From Sipunculus nudus (taxonomy: Eukaryota; Annelida; Sipuncula; Golfingiida; Sipunculidae): a stretch of 64,000 bases of DNA. The stretch is taken from positions 40,542,840 to 40,606,839 of the forward strand of contig CM049322.1 in the NCBI GenBank assembly GCA_026874595.1. Reading direction: 5' to 3'. Below, in pieces: positions 1 to 12,543 of this stretch (its first letter is position 1; each line of letters opens with the position of its first letter). Below the pieces are notes generated by a model that ran no database searches, had not been told where the DNA came from, and saw nothing but the letters and a program-made list of their open reading frames with translations. Both the position numbers and the translations under genes were made by a program.

Positions 1-581
1 TAACTTGAATGAAACCAAAATACCGCATTATTGATCACCTAACGGTTATCAGAAAACAGTTTCAGGTTAAGTATCAATCTAAAATTCAGATTTTTATCAA
101 ACAAAATTGTGATTTTTACATTTCTGCTTGTGTCTCTTTCTTCTTTCTATAAGAATGCGCACTGCACATTAGGTCGACCACTGGGTTTGGGTTCTTTGAG
201 TCAACATAATGGGTTTTGTCAACATGTAACCGGCACATATGGGAACTCCATCAGTCATGAGACATGATTACTTTGCTTTCATTATTTAAGATATAGCAAT
301 CAATATCCAATTGGCCGATATAAAGGAGCCGAAGTATATGTGTCCATCGTCGCAAACAGATGTCGTGATGGAAAACGTCTATATCTACCAGTTGCTGTGG
401 ACGATTTATCGACAACGCCCCACGAACATAATAATGGTAATAACTAGGATGGCCAGCGCCCCGGGCATACGCACTGCACGTAATGGTAGGTTCGGGTTTG
501 TGTGGTAGGTTCGGGTTCGTGTGTTTTTTTTTAAATGAGAGCAGATAAGTGCTAGACACAGACAGGTATATATATATATAT

Positions 582-637
<56 letters not shown>

Positions 638-908
638 CATACACTGGCCGTGAAGCATTTCGTACCTGTATAGAATTATAACAACAAACGTTTATTTGCT
701 TAAGCCCCGATGAGCCACAAGCAAAGCAAGGGTATTTTAACAGTGAGTATATAACTAAATTGCTATTTTCTCTTTGAGGTCATTGATCTGCTGTTACTTG
801 GCAGAAAAAAGGTCTGGTGAACCAGTCCAATCGTGTCTCGTTGGAAAACACAACTAAAAATAGCTCCTTGGCCATGTATTTTTGTCTGATATATACATCA
901 ACCTGGCC
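1..908. other. Intergenic, AT-rich, no gene seen
   Basis: No splice-consistent coding exon is visible. The open frames here run through the (TA)n tract at 567-636 and give Tyr/Ile-repeat peptides. A short direct repeat containing GGTAGGTTCGGGTT occurs twice around 484-520. Confidence 0.6.
567..636. repeat. (TA)n microsatellite
   Basis: Nearly pure TA dinucleotides for about 70 bp, broken by two TACA variants. It produces the artefactual YIYI open frames on the minus strand. Confidence 0.95.
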
Positions 909-1244
909 ACACATGATCATTGGTGATCATATTGGGGCGGTGGTGTAATGGTTAGGGTGCCGGCCTTTGATCGAGAGGTCGTGAGTTCGAATCCCGGTCA
1001 GACCCTCTCCGTGGCAAGACCCTTGGGCGATGTCCCAACCGGAAGTGTGCCTCTGTCCACCTAGCAGTAGAAATGGGTACTAATAAATACTGGGAAGGTA
1101 ACCAGCGATGAACTAGCGTCCGATCCAGGAGAAATTTAACTCCTATGTCACTTCAGGTTACAGAAACCTGGATAAGCTCCCGCCCGGTGAACCAATAGGC
1201 TCGGTTGTTAAAGCTCAACAGACTTTACCTTACACATGATCATT
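909..1244 (+). mobile_element. tRNA-derived SINE with 13-bp target-site duplication
   Basis: The head at 936-1003 carries RNA polymerase III promoter boxes: an A-box-like TGGTGTAATGGTTAGGGTG and a B box GAGTTCGAATCCC at 983-995. A unique body of about 220 bp follows. The 13-bp sequence ACACATGATCATT occurs at 909-921 and again at 1232-1244, which I read as the target-site duplication left by L1-type retroposition. The body (lines about step, gradient or lock-like 'GTTACAGAAACCTGG') resembles core SINE domains widespread in invertebrates, but I cannot name the family. Confidence 0.85.
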
Positions 1245-2336
1245 AGCGCTCAGCTGCGCAGTGTATTAAATATTAAAGCATGTTCCGACCGATATTACTA
1301 AAATCTTGTAATAAATACCACATCATATTAAATTATGGAAACGGATTTAAGACAAAATGCAAGATCATAACCATAAAGGATGACATCTGGAAATCTGTTC
1401 ACAGATTTTGACTTTGATCTGTGGCATTTCAAGTGACTTTATAGATAGCCCACGCACGTACCACAGCAATTACGTTTCTTCTCATAATGAACTAAAGCTA
1501 ACATCAGTTAAGCTAAAGTTAACATCAGTTTAGGCATGTTTCAACTTCATTCTGTTATGATGTCTACACGAATTAAAACTGCTAAGCACCCATTGTAGGT
1601 CATTTCTTCTCCGTATACACAATCACATATGTCGGGAGGGGTGGGTGGCGATGTGTAAATTATCTGAAGAGAGGGAATCAAATGTAAAATAGCCAGAAAT
1701 AGCGAGTGTAACAAATTTAATGTAAAGTGTAATTAAAATAAATATGCAGAGTAGATACCAGTATCTCCTAATTTCCTACAAACAATTCTTTAACATGGGT
1801 GGTTTCTAAATAGCCAACTCACTGTTACCTTATCAATATAAATACTCCTGCGGTATTTGCATTCATTAGGTAGTACCTCGGTCTGTTTGACGTAATCTGA
1901 ACAACATTCATGTTATCTTACCTCAACAAATCGATATGTCATGTTTTCACTTTGATTCATTACCTGGTATGTCTCTAAGGAAATCACGCAAAAGGTATTG
2001 TGCAGTTTTCGATGAAGTTTCCGGAAGGACTAGCGTAACACTGAGGAAGCAATTAGTTTAGGTTTGGAGGTTATCTGGATAACCATGATATATTCTATTT
2101 TCATTAAGAGGATCATCGAGAAGTTCCTTACTATGCACAACAAGTCTTATTAGAATATTTCAACTGAAGCTTGCGACAACAAGATCTATTTTGACGTTTA
2201 TCGTATATATTATTTTAAACCGGGCATTTTTAAAGTTAATTTTGACAATAATTTTTTTTAAATGGTACATGATTCTATGCAGTAAGTATCAGCAAGCTAT
2301 TTTTGTGGACAAATATCAAGATACATGTAGGTTATA
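1245..2336. other. Intergenic, nothing recognised
   Basis: Unique-looking AT-rich DNA with no supported exon, RNA gene or TE. A small direct repeat (AAAGCTAACATCAGTTA / AAAGTTAACATCAGTTT) lies near 1493-1532. Confidence 0.5.
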
Positions 2337-2590
2337 AGGTTTGGTGGCTCAGGAGTAGAGCGCAGGACTATATGCCGTGACATGAGTTCGAATCTCAGCC
2401 GAGGCGGTAAGATTTTCCCCGGTACGTCCCCACCCATCGTGCGCGCCTGCAGGCGTAATAGGGCCATGCACAAAGTTTTTTAATCACAAACGAGTATGCC
2501 TTTCGGGGTTCCTTAGTGGTATGACCCAGCATTAGAGATGATTACTTATCCAGTCAGTAGTCACCGGGCCTGGCTAACGTTAGGGTATAA
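2337..2590 (+). mobile_element. tRNA-derived SINE, second family
   Basis: The tRNA-like head begins near 2341 with A box TGGCTCAGGAGTAGAGCGC and B box GAGTTCGAATCTC at 2384-2396. The body includes ATGCCTTTCGGGGTTCCTT near 2496 and CACCGGGCCTGGCTAACG near 2561. The same body motifs recur in degenerate form at 8085-8330 and 17915-18150, which supports a dispersed family rather than a chance match. I could not define the target-site duplication. Confidence 0.7.
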
Positions 2591-3168
2591 AATGAGAGAA
2601 GCGTGTGATACTGCAATGTCACATAGTCCGAAACCGGAATGGAATTCTGTAGATGTGAATATTTGTAGTTAAGTTAGCATTAACAATGTAAGCGGTTACC
2701 TTTACCAAAACAATCTAGAAAAAGCCATGATTGTATCTCAAATCAATTTTCCTCAACAAGTGAGAAAGAACTGGATTGGGGAAAAGAAACTGCGAATTAA
2801 AAAATATTTAATCGTAATCATAAGAAACACTGTTCGAAGTTTAGAATGTGGCGTTATCTTAAGAACATGGATTTTAAACGTTTTAAATTGTCTTTTTTCA
2901 GGGATGCTAATTTAGAGAAACATGATTAAGGGGCGTAGTGGTAACATAATCACATATTCTTCAGAAGTAAAAGTGTTAAAGGTTTTTTTTTCATTATTTA
3001 CATGCTTAGTGGTTAAAGGGCTGGAAGCAGGCCAAACTAAATTAGAAGTTACTGTAGTTCCTGTTAACAACTTGGAACGCAGTACCATGTACCATGTGCG
3101 GTTAATATGTGGCTTTTATATGTTCGGGCCAGAGTAGAATAGGGAGGGTACATGTGGTTTTAATTTAT

Positions 3169-3216
<48 letters not shown>

Positions 3217-3416
3217 GAATATTCTCTCCTTTCAGTTGAGATTTCGGTGCAACCGCATATATGTCTCACAAAATGGCATATCAAGTTAAGCACAGAAAGG
3301 AAGGTTATTTGTTGTTTGAGTCTAACATACATGAAGAATTAAAATAATTTTTAAAAATAATTTTTTTATATTAAATATTTATTTGGACGGACTGTTTAAG
3401 ATATCACAACCTATGG

Positions 3417-3469
<53 letters not shown>

Positions 3470-3644
3470 TTATAATACTAAAAATAGTAAAACTAATTAT
3501 AAGTTCCTTCTCCCAATCATCCCTGACCGAAGTTACTGAATGGTATAACTGGTCAGCCAACCATCGTCACGCGAGATTAGCATATGGTTCACAATCCCTC
3601 AATACATTTATACAGTGTATGATAATTAAAGAATAATATATGAA
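2591..3644. other. Intergenic with two microsatellites
   Basis: Contains a (TA)n tract at 3174-3214 and an (ATA)n trinucleotide tract at 3418-3468. Short open frames at 2727-3342 have no splice or homology support. Confidence 0.5.
3418..3468. repeat. (ATA)n trinucleotide microsatellite
   Basis: About 17 uninterrupted ATA units. Confidence 0.95.
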
Positions 3645-4664
3645 TATATGAGGGCCCGTTGACAAGTGTAGAGAAAGTTAATGTATATATGAATCTCTCG
3701 CAAATGAAATGCACTAATGGTAAAACTACGTATTATGTTGGATATGCTGGATAGTTTTAGGTACACAAATAAATAGTTTATATTATATATACCTTCCATG
3801 GGTGATCACATACAAAATAAACTGAAACTCTCTTATTTAGAATTTCTGATAACTTACAAAAATAATATGTCAGGCTCTCCGATAAACACTCGGCAGCCAA
3901 GATTTAATTATTAACTGTCTAAACAAATGAACTAAATGCTTACTGTGTTAAACCCTTGTTAATTTTAATTTACAAAAGGTTACACTTAATCAAATATTTT
4001 ACATTTGAAAATGAATATATACCTAGAAATGAAGTCTGCTTTGGCAGCTCTCATTAGCAGTATGCCTTAACAATAATTCCTGCATAATAATATGACCATA
4101 AAAATCAAAGCCCTAAACTAGTCAATCCCATAATAATACACAATTATGAGTAAAAGAAATTCACTTTCCCACTTGCAAACACGTAATATTTTTGTTAGCG
4201 TCCCAGGTGGATTTAAGCTTTTAAGAAGACACGAAGATTTAACGTTTTGAATGTTTATATTAATTTCCTCTTACAAATATTGTTATAATGTATTTTATGC
4301 ATTATATAGTGACATAAAATTAATCATGAGACATTTTTTTGTAATCAGCCACCATATTTTTAAGAGAGAAAGATATAAATTTTCAAAATATAAATCAACA
4401 TTTAGTTTCTTCACATATACTAAGAACTGTACTATACAAGTGGTTATGCATCTGGCTTCATTCAACACTCGTACATATAAATCAATCACTGCCGCAAACT
4501 TTGTCCTATTCTTTATTAACGATCGTTTCAACTAAGTCATACTAAAACATTAGTGCCAACCATTAGTGTATACATCAGAAAAAATGGTGACCCTCGTATA
4601 TCCGTAACCTCAAATATCCGAACAAATTTTATGTCCCCAGACTATAATGATATTCGAGGTTCTA

Positions 4665-4668
<4 letters not shown>

Positions 4669-4712
<44 letters not shown>
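4669..4712. repeat. (TA)n microsatellite
   Basis: Pure TA tract directly adjoining the inverted-repeat end at 4669. Confidence 0.95.
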
Positions 4713-4716
<4 letters not shown>

Positions 4717-5557
4717 ACGGTTCTCTTTCACACGGCATATCTGACTGGCAGAACCATAAGACAAAACGTTAGACATATTCTCAGATTAACACAACAAGGG
4801 ATTAAGTGCAATATGGTGCTCTATTAATATATATACAATATTTCCAATAACAAATAATCAAAGAGTCAATACATAACGAATACTAAACTAAGTCTCTTGA
4901 AACGGCTGCAACTAAATTAATACTTAACTGAAGTCCAAATATTCAACGGAAGATTCTCTGGTCCATAGTTACACAAGGAGGTATGCGAATAAATAAAAGT
5001 CCTTGCTCTGCAAATAAGTCTATGGTTACTTGTGGGGCATGACGACCCACAAATATAGAATCTCCGTATCCCCGGGGTTGAATAGTTAACGTGAGAAGTT
5101 CTAATTCGAGTCCTAGCTGAAGAGCGGTAACGAGTCCTCTTATAGGACTCGTTAAAAGCGGAAAAATGCGTCGAAGTGGTTTTATCTCATTGAGAAAGCG
5201 AGTCAGCAACTTTACTCAATAGTTATAATTGTTCTGAAGTCTGTGTCCACAATAAGGCGAGTCCCGTGGCAGAGACAAAAATAAGTTGATTGTCAAAAGG
5301 GTGAGTTCCGTGCCAGTGACAAAAATAACAGTTGATTATCCAGCGGACGACGTTCTAAACAGTAGGGGGCGATCCAGAAGAACAGTACGGGTGCGGCTGC
5401 AAAGGTTCACAACACCACGGCGTCCACGCAGAAGGGGAAAGTCCGTGCGATACCAAGGGGCACACAAAACTCTATATATGTTATATATATATAAATAACG
5501 GGGCATTTTCAAATATGTGTATATGCACACCATTGTAATGCTGGCTATTTTTTTTTT
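4713..5557. other. Unassigned sequence with 44-bp tandem repeat
   Basis: Lies inside the inverted repeats above. Around 5256-5342 an imperfect 44-bp unit (GCGAGTCCCGTGGCAGAGAC / GTGAGTTCCGTGCCAGTGAC) is repeated twice. Open frames on both strands at 4943-5498 show no recognisable domain, and I do not call them genes. Confidence 0.4.
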
Positions 5558-5757
5558 TCATTTCGTCAAATCTACCCATTTAAAAATTTGACTTTCAATG
5601 ATTCTGTATGATTGTCATTTTATTCTGTTTCATGTCATGAAAAACAATTTGAAATACAATATATCAACTTCTTTCCTAAAATTTCCTTCTACAGTTTTGG
5701 ATATTTGAGGGTACGGATATGCGAGGTTCACCATTTTTATAGTATGTATACACTATT

Positions 5758-6681
5758 ACATCAGCCTTTGTTCATGTACACGTGAGCATATCAACGTTCC
5801 ATTAAAACAATAGCTAATGCCACTTATGTTATTTCATCATTGTATTTTTTCCAAATCTTATTTAAAAACAGCGAACCTTTAACAATATTTTTTTTTATTT
5901 TTACGAAAATTAGCAACGTTCTGTATAAACATACAGCTTGCAAGGATAGCGTTTATATTCAATGAATTGACAGTTTTTTTTATCAAAGACGCCGTAATGA
6001 ATGTTTGCACACGGCACTCTTGTTATATGCCAACTAGTGCTGCCATCTAAGGGAAATATGGTACATGATCAAACACAACGCATTAGGAGGTCGTAGGCTA
6101 CGAAAAGACCGCAGGTGAACATCGTTGATATGAATTACTGAACGATTGACTGGATTGTAAGTGACCTATATCCAAATAATGGCGCAGGTTTTGCAGCCAG
6201 TCACGGCAAAGAAAACTTTTACGTTCGAAATTTGTGATTCTAAAATTCTATCAAAGAGCCAAACTGATGACACGAAAAACTTAACATGATGAACTTTTAC
6301 TTAACTTCAGTTAGTTTAACAACGGAGGAGCGCAAAGAAGCAATCACAGAAAGATCAACATAAGGGTGACAGTGATATATCAGTACATCTACAGGTGATC
6401 GGATGAATGCATGCACCGAGACGGCTAAGCGACTCTAACTCTGAAGAACACATAAGCTTAACTTAACTCGCTGATCGGGCTGTGTGTTATTCTTCTCAGA
6501 CGAGTGAACGCCATTGAAGAAGATATCCTTACAGTCAAATTCGGTTATTTATGAAAAATATGTTTTCCGAATTCGGTATATACAGGAAAATATTGTTTCC
6601 TCAATTTATATTTCGGAAAAAGAATTTTCGAAAAAAAAAACAGATATGGATACTCGTGGTTCTTTGTATTAAGTATTATTT

Positions 6682-6682
<1 letters not shown>
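5758..6682. other. Intergenic, nothing recognised
   Basis: No exon, RNA gene or repeat that I can define, apart from AT-rich runs. A (TA)n tract follows at 6683-6746. Confidence 0.4.

Positions 6683-6746
<64 letters not shown>
6683..6746. repeat. (TA)n microsatellite
   Basis: About 64 bp of TA dinucleotides just before the long duplicated block begins. Confidence 0.95.
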
Positions 6747-6748
<2 letters not shown>

Positions 6749-8084
6749 CACATCTGAAAGTCTCTCGTTTAAGCTGGTATTAGTATTCTGTTGTTTACAG
6801 ACATTTCGCTTGCGTTTCATGTTTATATTGATGGGCGTTTGGTTGATATGACTACTGTTGAGCAACATGTTAACAGACAGGACCAAACCTATTTATAAAT
6901 ACAGAAACGCATTAGTAAGGACAAAGGGGATCGATCTTTTTACACCTAGCAGGAAAATGAACATGGGTTCAATGAATAAATCATTCAGGTAGCCAGAAAA
7001 AACTAACGCTCAGTAATACGGCCCACATGTTTAATCGTGTCTCGCTGTGAAAACCAGTGAATAATGAAAACAGCCTTTCATTCGAATCAGGTGGTGTGTA
7101 AACACACAAGGGTCTCCTTGATCCGTGTATACTAGTTTATTTTATACCACTTTTCGAGGCAAGAGCACAGATTCGCTATCCTGTATAACCCTGCATTACA
7201 GGACTCTTTATTCAAGATATGCTTATATTTTATGATGGATAGGACAGGTGCAACCACCGAGATGTACTCTGAGACAAAATTCTATCTCATAAAATTTATA
7301 TATGACATCAAAAATCATATGACTGTATGTTAATATTTGACGGTAGATTTCAGCTACAAAAATGTTCCATCATTAAAATCCTTCCGTGAAAGTATAGGAA
7401 TATTGTGATTAATCGGGAGCCCTGTGCAGTGGTAGCGCACGGAAAGATTAGGCATACGATTCCCTTAAAAAGTACTGAATTTCTGTGACAACCTAATATC
7501 CATGCTCTTTCTACATAATTTTTTATCTGTGCTTCACTCCAGATAATTCAAATATTTACAAATAGGCAACGAAGCTACGGCGATATATGTGTGTGTGTGT
7601 GTGTGGAGGCCGACATTTCCCTGAGATTCAGTATTTAAATTTAATTCTATGATGGTGTCAGTTGCACTTAATTGTTTCTCATTAAGGAAGAGGTATTGTT
7701 CAATAATGAATATAGCGCCCGCATGTTACACTGATAGAAGGACTATCACATAAATATCTTTCCCAAAATCAATGTTCGCTTGGTGTAACACAGCTATCCT
7801 TTATTCTAGTCCTACACGAAGCCTGGCCTGACTGTTGAGCAGATATATCAAATAATGTGTACCCTCTCTTCCCGTGAATGATTTCCGAATGACTCACAAA
7901 ATAAAGCTTTGATATATCTATGTTATAGAATAGCTTATTGATTTACACCTGGGAGTTCATTCATCTCTGAGAAATCCAGCTGAGGTTTTCTTCTGGGAAA
8001 CCTATGGCCACATAAGTACGCGTATATGTATCCGATGTAAATATTTTTAGGGAATATAAAGTTTTTTATTTAGTAATGGTTTAA

Positions 8085-8330
8085 AGAACAGGGCCCAAAT
8101 CCTAGGGAGAGAGTTTGAACGTCAATTTATGAGCAGTAATATTTTTCATGGTTGGTCCCTCCCAGGCTCAGCGCTCTGCGTTAAGGCTGTGTCACATTTT
8201 CATAATGCATTTACAAACGAATGCGCTTTTCGGAGTTTCCTTTCCGTAATGTCTCTACATTGGCATCTCAAATACCAAGAAGGATGAGGTGTCCCAGTTA
8301 CCGGTTCTGGTTGGCGATTTCAAATAACGT
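8085..8330 (+). mobile_element. Degenerate SINE in unit A
   Basis: Retains a decayed B box (GAGTTTGAACGTC), the body motif CGAATGCGCTTTTCGGAGTTTCC and a tail similar to CACCGGGCCTGG of the SINE at 2337-2590. An orthologous copy lies at the matching position of unit B, so the insertion is older than the duplication. Confidence 0.55.
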
Positions 8331-8739
8331 TCGAATAACTTTTAAAAATTTTCAAACAAATTTAAAATAATTTTTTTTATTATTATTTAATTATAATTTG
8401 CTGTTTACATTTCTTCAAGTTACTCCATTTACTGCTTCATATCAATTCATGGAAAACACACGTTACTAACGTCGTTTTGAGCCGGCATAAGGATTTAACT
8501 GATTGGACCAGGTACATCTAAAACAATCCGCCAAAATTTCATTTGCATTGATAATATCAAAAAATTGAATACGTAATTCAAATTTGAAATATGCTTATTA
8601 AATATTACACTATACCATCTGTTGTAGTAATGTGTGACCCTTTTCCTGCAACTGTTTCTGAACCAGTCATTTTTAATCAGTGGTCCAGGGAGAATTACTT
8701 AATACTTAATGCCAATTACTCTATTTACTCCCTATCTTC

Positions 8740-9045
8740 CGGCTCATCCTTTGCGCTTGGCTTGTTGTGGCATTCTCAACGTCTATCGCTTCTTCATTCT
8801 ATCAGTATCTTCAACTTTCGCTTTACAAGACCGGACTTACCATAGAAATCATTCTGTGTTACTTTCTCGTAGCTGAGGGAGCTGGTGCGGATCCGACCAT
8901 GTCGGAGTTTAACGTGATCAGCCAGGGTGCCGATTTCACTTTTCTGACTTAATGACCCACTCTCTCTCTTCCCCACTTGTGCGATCGGCCGACCTAATTT
9001 TCTGGGTTTTTTCGGTCCTCAATAAACTTGTGTATGACGTAAATG
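8740..9045 (+). other. Conserved duplicated segment ending in AATAAA
   Basis: Shared with 18770-19080. It contains GTAGCTGAGGGAGCTGGTGC in this copy, ends shortly after AATAAA at 9021-9026, and could be the 3' end of a decayed retroelement or transcript. Reading frames differ between the copies, so coding is not supported. Confidence 0.35.
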
Positions 9046-9369
9046 TGCGATGAAGGGTATGTGAAGCCATATATGTTTGGTGATGATCGCTATTCATGAA
9101 GGTGTTGACATTTCCAAAGGTATTATCCAAAATTGATATTATGCTAAAATTGTGAGAAACACAGAGTATCACATACACCGGGGTTAGCTTCCTGAGGCTA
9201 GGACAGAAAATCGTTTCTTACACTATGAAAAGCATTGTTACTGACAATATTAACCATGCTAAACATTTGACTAGATATGGTCGATAGATGACAGGGATCG
9301 TTAGATGACACCAGCTTTCAAATATTGTTAACAAGGCCTTTCTCAGCAATACAGAAAAGCACTAATCTT

Positions 9370-9800
9370 TCCTTTTGTAAACTGTTGTCTGGAGTGGCCT
9401 TAACTTACAAATTACTGTGTTGTTCGATCATGCCAGTTTACCTTAGCAGTTCATCATAGAATGTAAATGAATTTTGTTGTATGTCAAAACCTGATAAAAC
9501 CGGAAAAGAGGTAAATTCTGTCAGTGTTTTATGGTCAACTAAGTAACTGTCATTACATTTACCCCTTTGCTCTTCCTTGGTTCATGTATCTGCGGATCAT
9601 CAAGGCTTGCGTAGTGGAATAAACTTACTGTCACATAAAGGTTGCTACTTTCCCTTTTACATGTAATTTTGTCATCTACCTGAGGAAAGTTTTGTGTACC
9701 TTTTGCTCTGAAACCTGGTCTGTTTTAAAAATGAAATTTAAATATTCATTAATTTAAATATTTTAAAGAAATCCACATAGGAGAAAAAAATACATAACAC
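9370..9800. other. Unit-A-specific stretch, nothing recognised
   Basis: Not matched by the corresponding interval of unit B (19395-19900). No coding or RNA feature is visible. Confidence 0.35.
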
Positions 9801-10930
9801 CATTATCATATCTAATATATTATGGAATAAACAATGCCGGTTAGCACAATTAAACGTGTAAGGTGTAGAAATTTTGTTCTCATTCAGCTGATCAGCTTTT
9901 TATCGATTGTCATCCTGGATGGAAAATATCCATATAAATCATTTGGACTTTTTTTCACTTTACTTCAACAATTCAAAGTTAGACTTCAAACTAGTGCACT
10001 ATATCCAGATAGACAAGTGCGGGCTAATACTCGCATAAATATTATCCAAATTGAGCAAAATAGTTTATTCTGACATGATAAACAAATATAAATTATATAT
10101 TTATTTTATTCTCCCTAAGAAATTGTTGTATCCGTTTAATAAGTCATCATTTTGAAGTGCAGTTGTGTATGAGTTAATAAACTAAACAAAAACACACAAT
10201 TGAATTATCAGCAGTTGGGGAGGATGGGATCTAGAATTTACTCCTCTAGACAGCTTTATTAAGGATAAATCTGTAAAATTATTGACATTTACATAAGGTT
10301 TTGTGTCAGACAACAAATTGGTGCCCACTGATGCGGTTACACTATATTTTGACTTATGGTCAGCTATAAATACCTGTTTTTGGCTAGTATTCAACCTTTT
10401 ACTCGAAATGACACGACTTGTCATCGTATTGTTAATGTTTAATATAGACTCCATTAATCAAAGTTATTTTTGGATAGCAAAATATGAACTTTTCCTTCTA
10501 CCTGCTGTAATGGCCACGGAATATGTTCTCAATATATTGAAAATATTATACCAAGGCCAATATATGAAGGTATTTCTGTATCAAGGAGATATATTATGAC
10601 ACACACTAAAGTTCACAAAACAATGTAATGTTGCCGTAATATAAAAAAATATGACATGAAGCAGTTCCATATCTCCCAGACCTTATGGTCAAAGGCCCTT
10701 CTATGTAAATATTACTGTGAATCCACTGTCACCCCAGTCCGGCTGTTTATTGAGCATATCCACCATTCCAAATAATGTGTTATAAATGTTGCAGCTATTT
10801 TGTTTGGTAGCTCTGCCTTCACAGCAGTGCTACCACCTCTCTGTAATTTGTTTTATTATTTTGGTGCGGTTAGTACTGATATGCACTTGGTATTCATGGT
10901 GTGCTGTCACCTACCAGTTATATTTTTTAT

Positions 10931-11649
10931 GCAAGAGCTAAATTTTCCTGTGCAGTGGGTTTAGGGCGGTCATGTGGGCATATATCTGAATGATTCTTTC
11001 ATTTTGATGTATCCATGCAACCTTTGGCCAGTAAACCTAAAGTAACAGTGATAAAAATTTCAGATTCAGATTTCAGGCTCTTGTAATATAAAATGTTTGC
11101 TATTGCAACCAGTAGATACTTATAATGAATTAAATCTATTCTACATAAACCAGTCAGGGGACTGATGTCTCGCTTTTAGAAAGCAAGATGCACACCTTTG
11201 TAAGAGTAACCACTTTTTTGTAACCTTCTGTCAAAAACAAGGTAATGATAAATAGTTTATATTTTTTTAATTAAAATTAATTGCATATGTATAGAGACAC
11301 ATTGTGTGAAACAGCACAGCATATCAAAATCTACCTACCTATCTATATGTTTTACAATTATAATTTGCATTAACTTTGTATATAACAAAGGTCAGGCAAA
11401 AACAAATAAAAAGCATGAATATTGTATAAATTACATTTTAATATGTATTATTGTAAATTGATACAGATAAAAAAAAATATTCTAATATTTGTTCATATAC
11501 CTGTCCTATGACAAAAGAAACACCAAACCAGAGCAAAAACACAATCACAATGTGTTCGCTTCTAGATGAATGACTTAGTATTATCCACTGTTTTTTTCTG
11601 GCTAAATTACTGACATTAAACGTTTATAGCCAACGTTAAAGAATACTCT
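10931..11649. other. Junction region between duplication units
   Basis: Sequence between the end of unit A and the start of unit B. AT-rich, with no supported feature. Confidence 0.4.
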
Positions 11650-12421
11650 AAACAGAGGAGGGGCCGCTGACAAGAGTAGAGATGGGTTGATCAATTGGTA
11701 ATGTATATACAAATCTGTTGCAAATGAAATTTACTCGTGATGGAGCTGCGTTTTATATTCTGCTGCATACATTTCTGTGCCTAAATAAAATGGCTTATAT
11801 TATATACTTCCTCCATGGCTGATGCATCTAAGGCACAGAGTAACACCTAACTATGCATATATTTGGCACACAAAGAAAATAATGTAAGTATGAAAGCAAT
11901 ATATATATTATATTATAAAATAATATAAGAATGAAAGGAATATATATGTCTGTGTGTTTTGAACTAATATGGTCGCCGAGGTCGCATTATAAAATGACAA
12001 TCATTGTTAAAGCTCAAAAGTGATACATCCCATTATAATACACTATTATGAGGAAAAGAAAATTGCTTTACCTTTTGTAATACATGTTACATTATAGTAG
12101 GTATCCCAGGTGTATTATAGCTTTTGTAACCTAACGTAACTTCAAAATGTATCATTATTGACATTTGGAATCGAAAAAGTTGTCCCATGTATACCAAGGT
12201 TCCTGTTACATATTTCCATCAATGTTAAGCAAAGGTAACTCTCATCGGTAACTTTATCAAAACCAGCAATCACGGTCAACATACGGTCAACATAAGTTTC
12301 GACAACAGTGGACGGATATATTTTCGCACGATTAAGCCCATTTTGTACATGATATATGAGTCACACATAGACACACTAGCATAGCCTTGGATGATTTGCT
12401 GCAGTGCTCAAACAGTAAATT

Positions 12422-12543
12422 TCAACAATACCTTTTTACAACCACAATTACAATAATGACAATCACAAGGACGGCCACAGCACCCATTCCAATCCCGATT
12501 GCTGCCCCCGTCGAAATGGTTACTTTAAAACCAAGCTTTCCAC
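12422..12543 (-). CDS. Membrane-protein gene, exon 3 (transmembrane helix)
   Basis: 122 nt with a strong acceptor (CTTTTAATTTCAG), phase 1. It encodes the glycine-zipper transmembrane segment, with AVAVLVIVIIVIVVV in its core, then KRYC and TGA. No AATAAA was found in the next 150 bases on this strand. Confidence 0.7.

Larger units (their letters stand above)
4555..5757. mobile_element. Inverted repeats resembling pogo/Tigger ends
   Basis: The segment 4560-4635 and the reverse complement of about 5690-5757 share a roughly 60-bp inverted repeat that includes AATGGTGA(A/C)CCTCG and ATATCCGTA(A/C)CCTCAAATATCC. At 4652-4669 the minus strand reads CAGTAGAACCTCGAATATC next to TA, which resembles the ends of pogo/Tigger-type DNA transposons (TA target). 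No transposase frame is present. The boundaries are uncertain because a (TA)n tract abuts the end. Confidence 0.5.
3645..10930 (+). repeat. Segmental duplication, unit A
   Basis: This block is collinear with unit B downstream. Matching stretches are 3645-4230 with 11650-12130 (both begin with a diverged 'GACAAGxGTAGAGA' segment and end at 'TCCCAGGTG...AGCTTTT'), 5558-5640 with 16487-16575, and about 6800-10930 with about 16625-21057. Divergence is substantial, with indels of up to a few hundred bases. The blank between 4230 and 5558 in unit A corresponds to 12130-16487 in unit B, where the membrane-protein gene lies. Confidence 0.85.

Noticed and set aside
251-658. Long Tyr/Ile-repeat open frames (also near 3109, 6545, 22353, 34263, 36457, 40348)
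   Set aside because: They are translations of (TA)n microsatellites with no start context or splice support.
936-1003. Functional tRNA gene
   Set aside because: A and B boxes are present, but no full cloverleaf forms and a SINE body with target duplication follows.
4943-5498. Genes on both strands near 5 kb
   Set aside because: Overlapping frames without motifs, inside inverted-repeat-bounded sequence.
7418-7470. tRNA-like stretch (GTGCAGTGGTAGCGCACGG)
   Set aside because: Only an A-box-like part is recognisable, in both duplication copies; too decayed to call a separate SINE.
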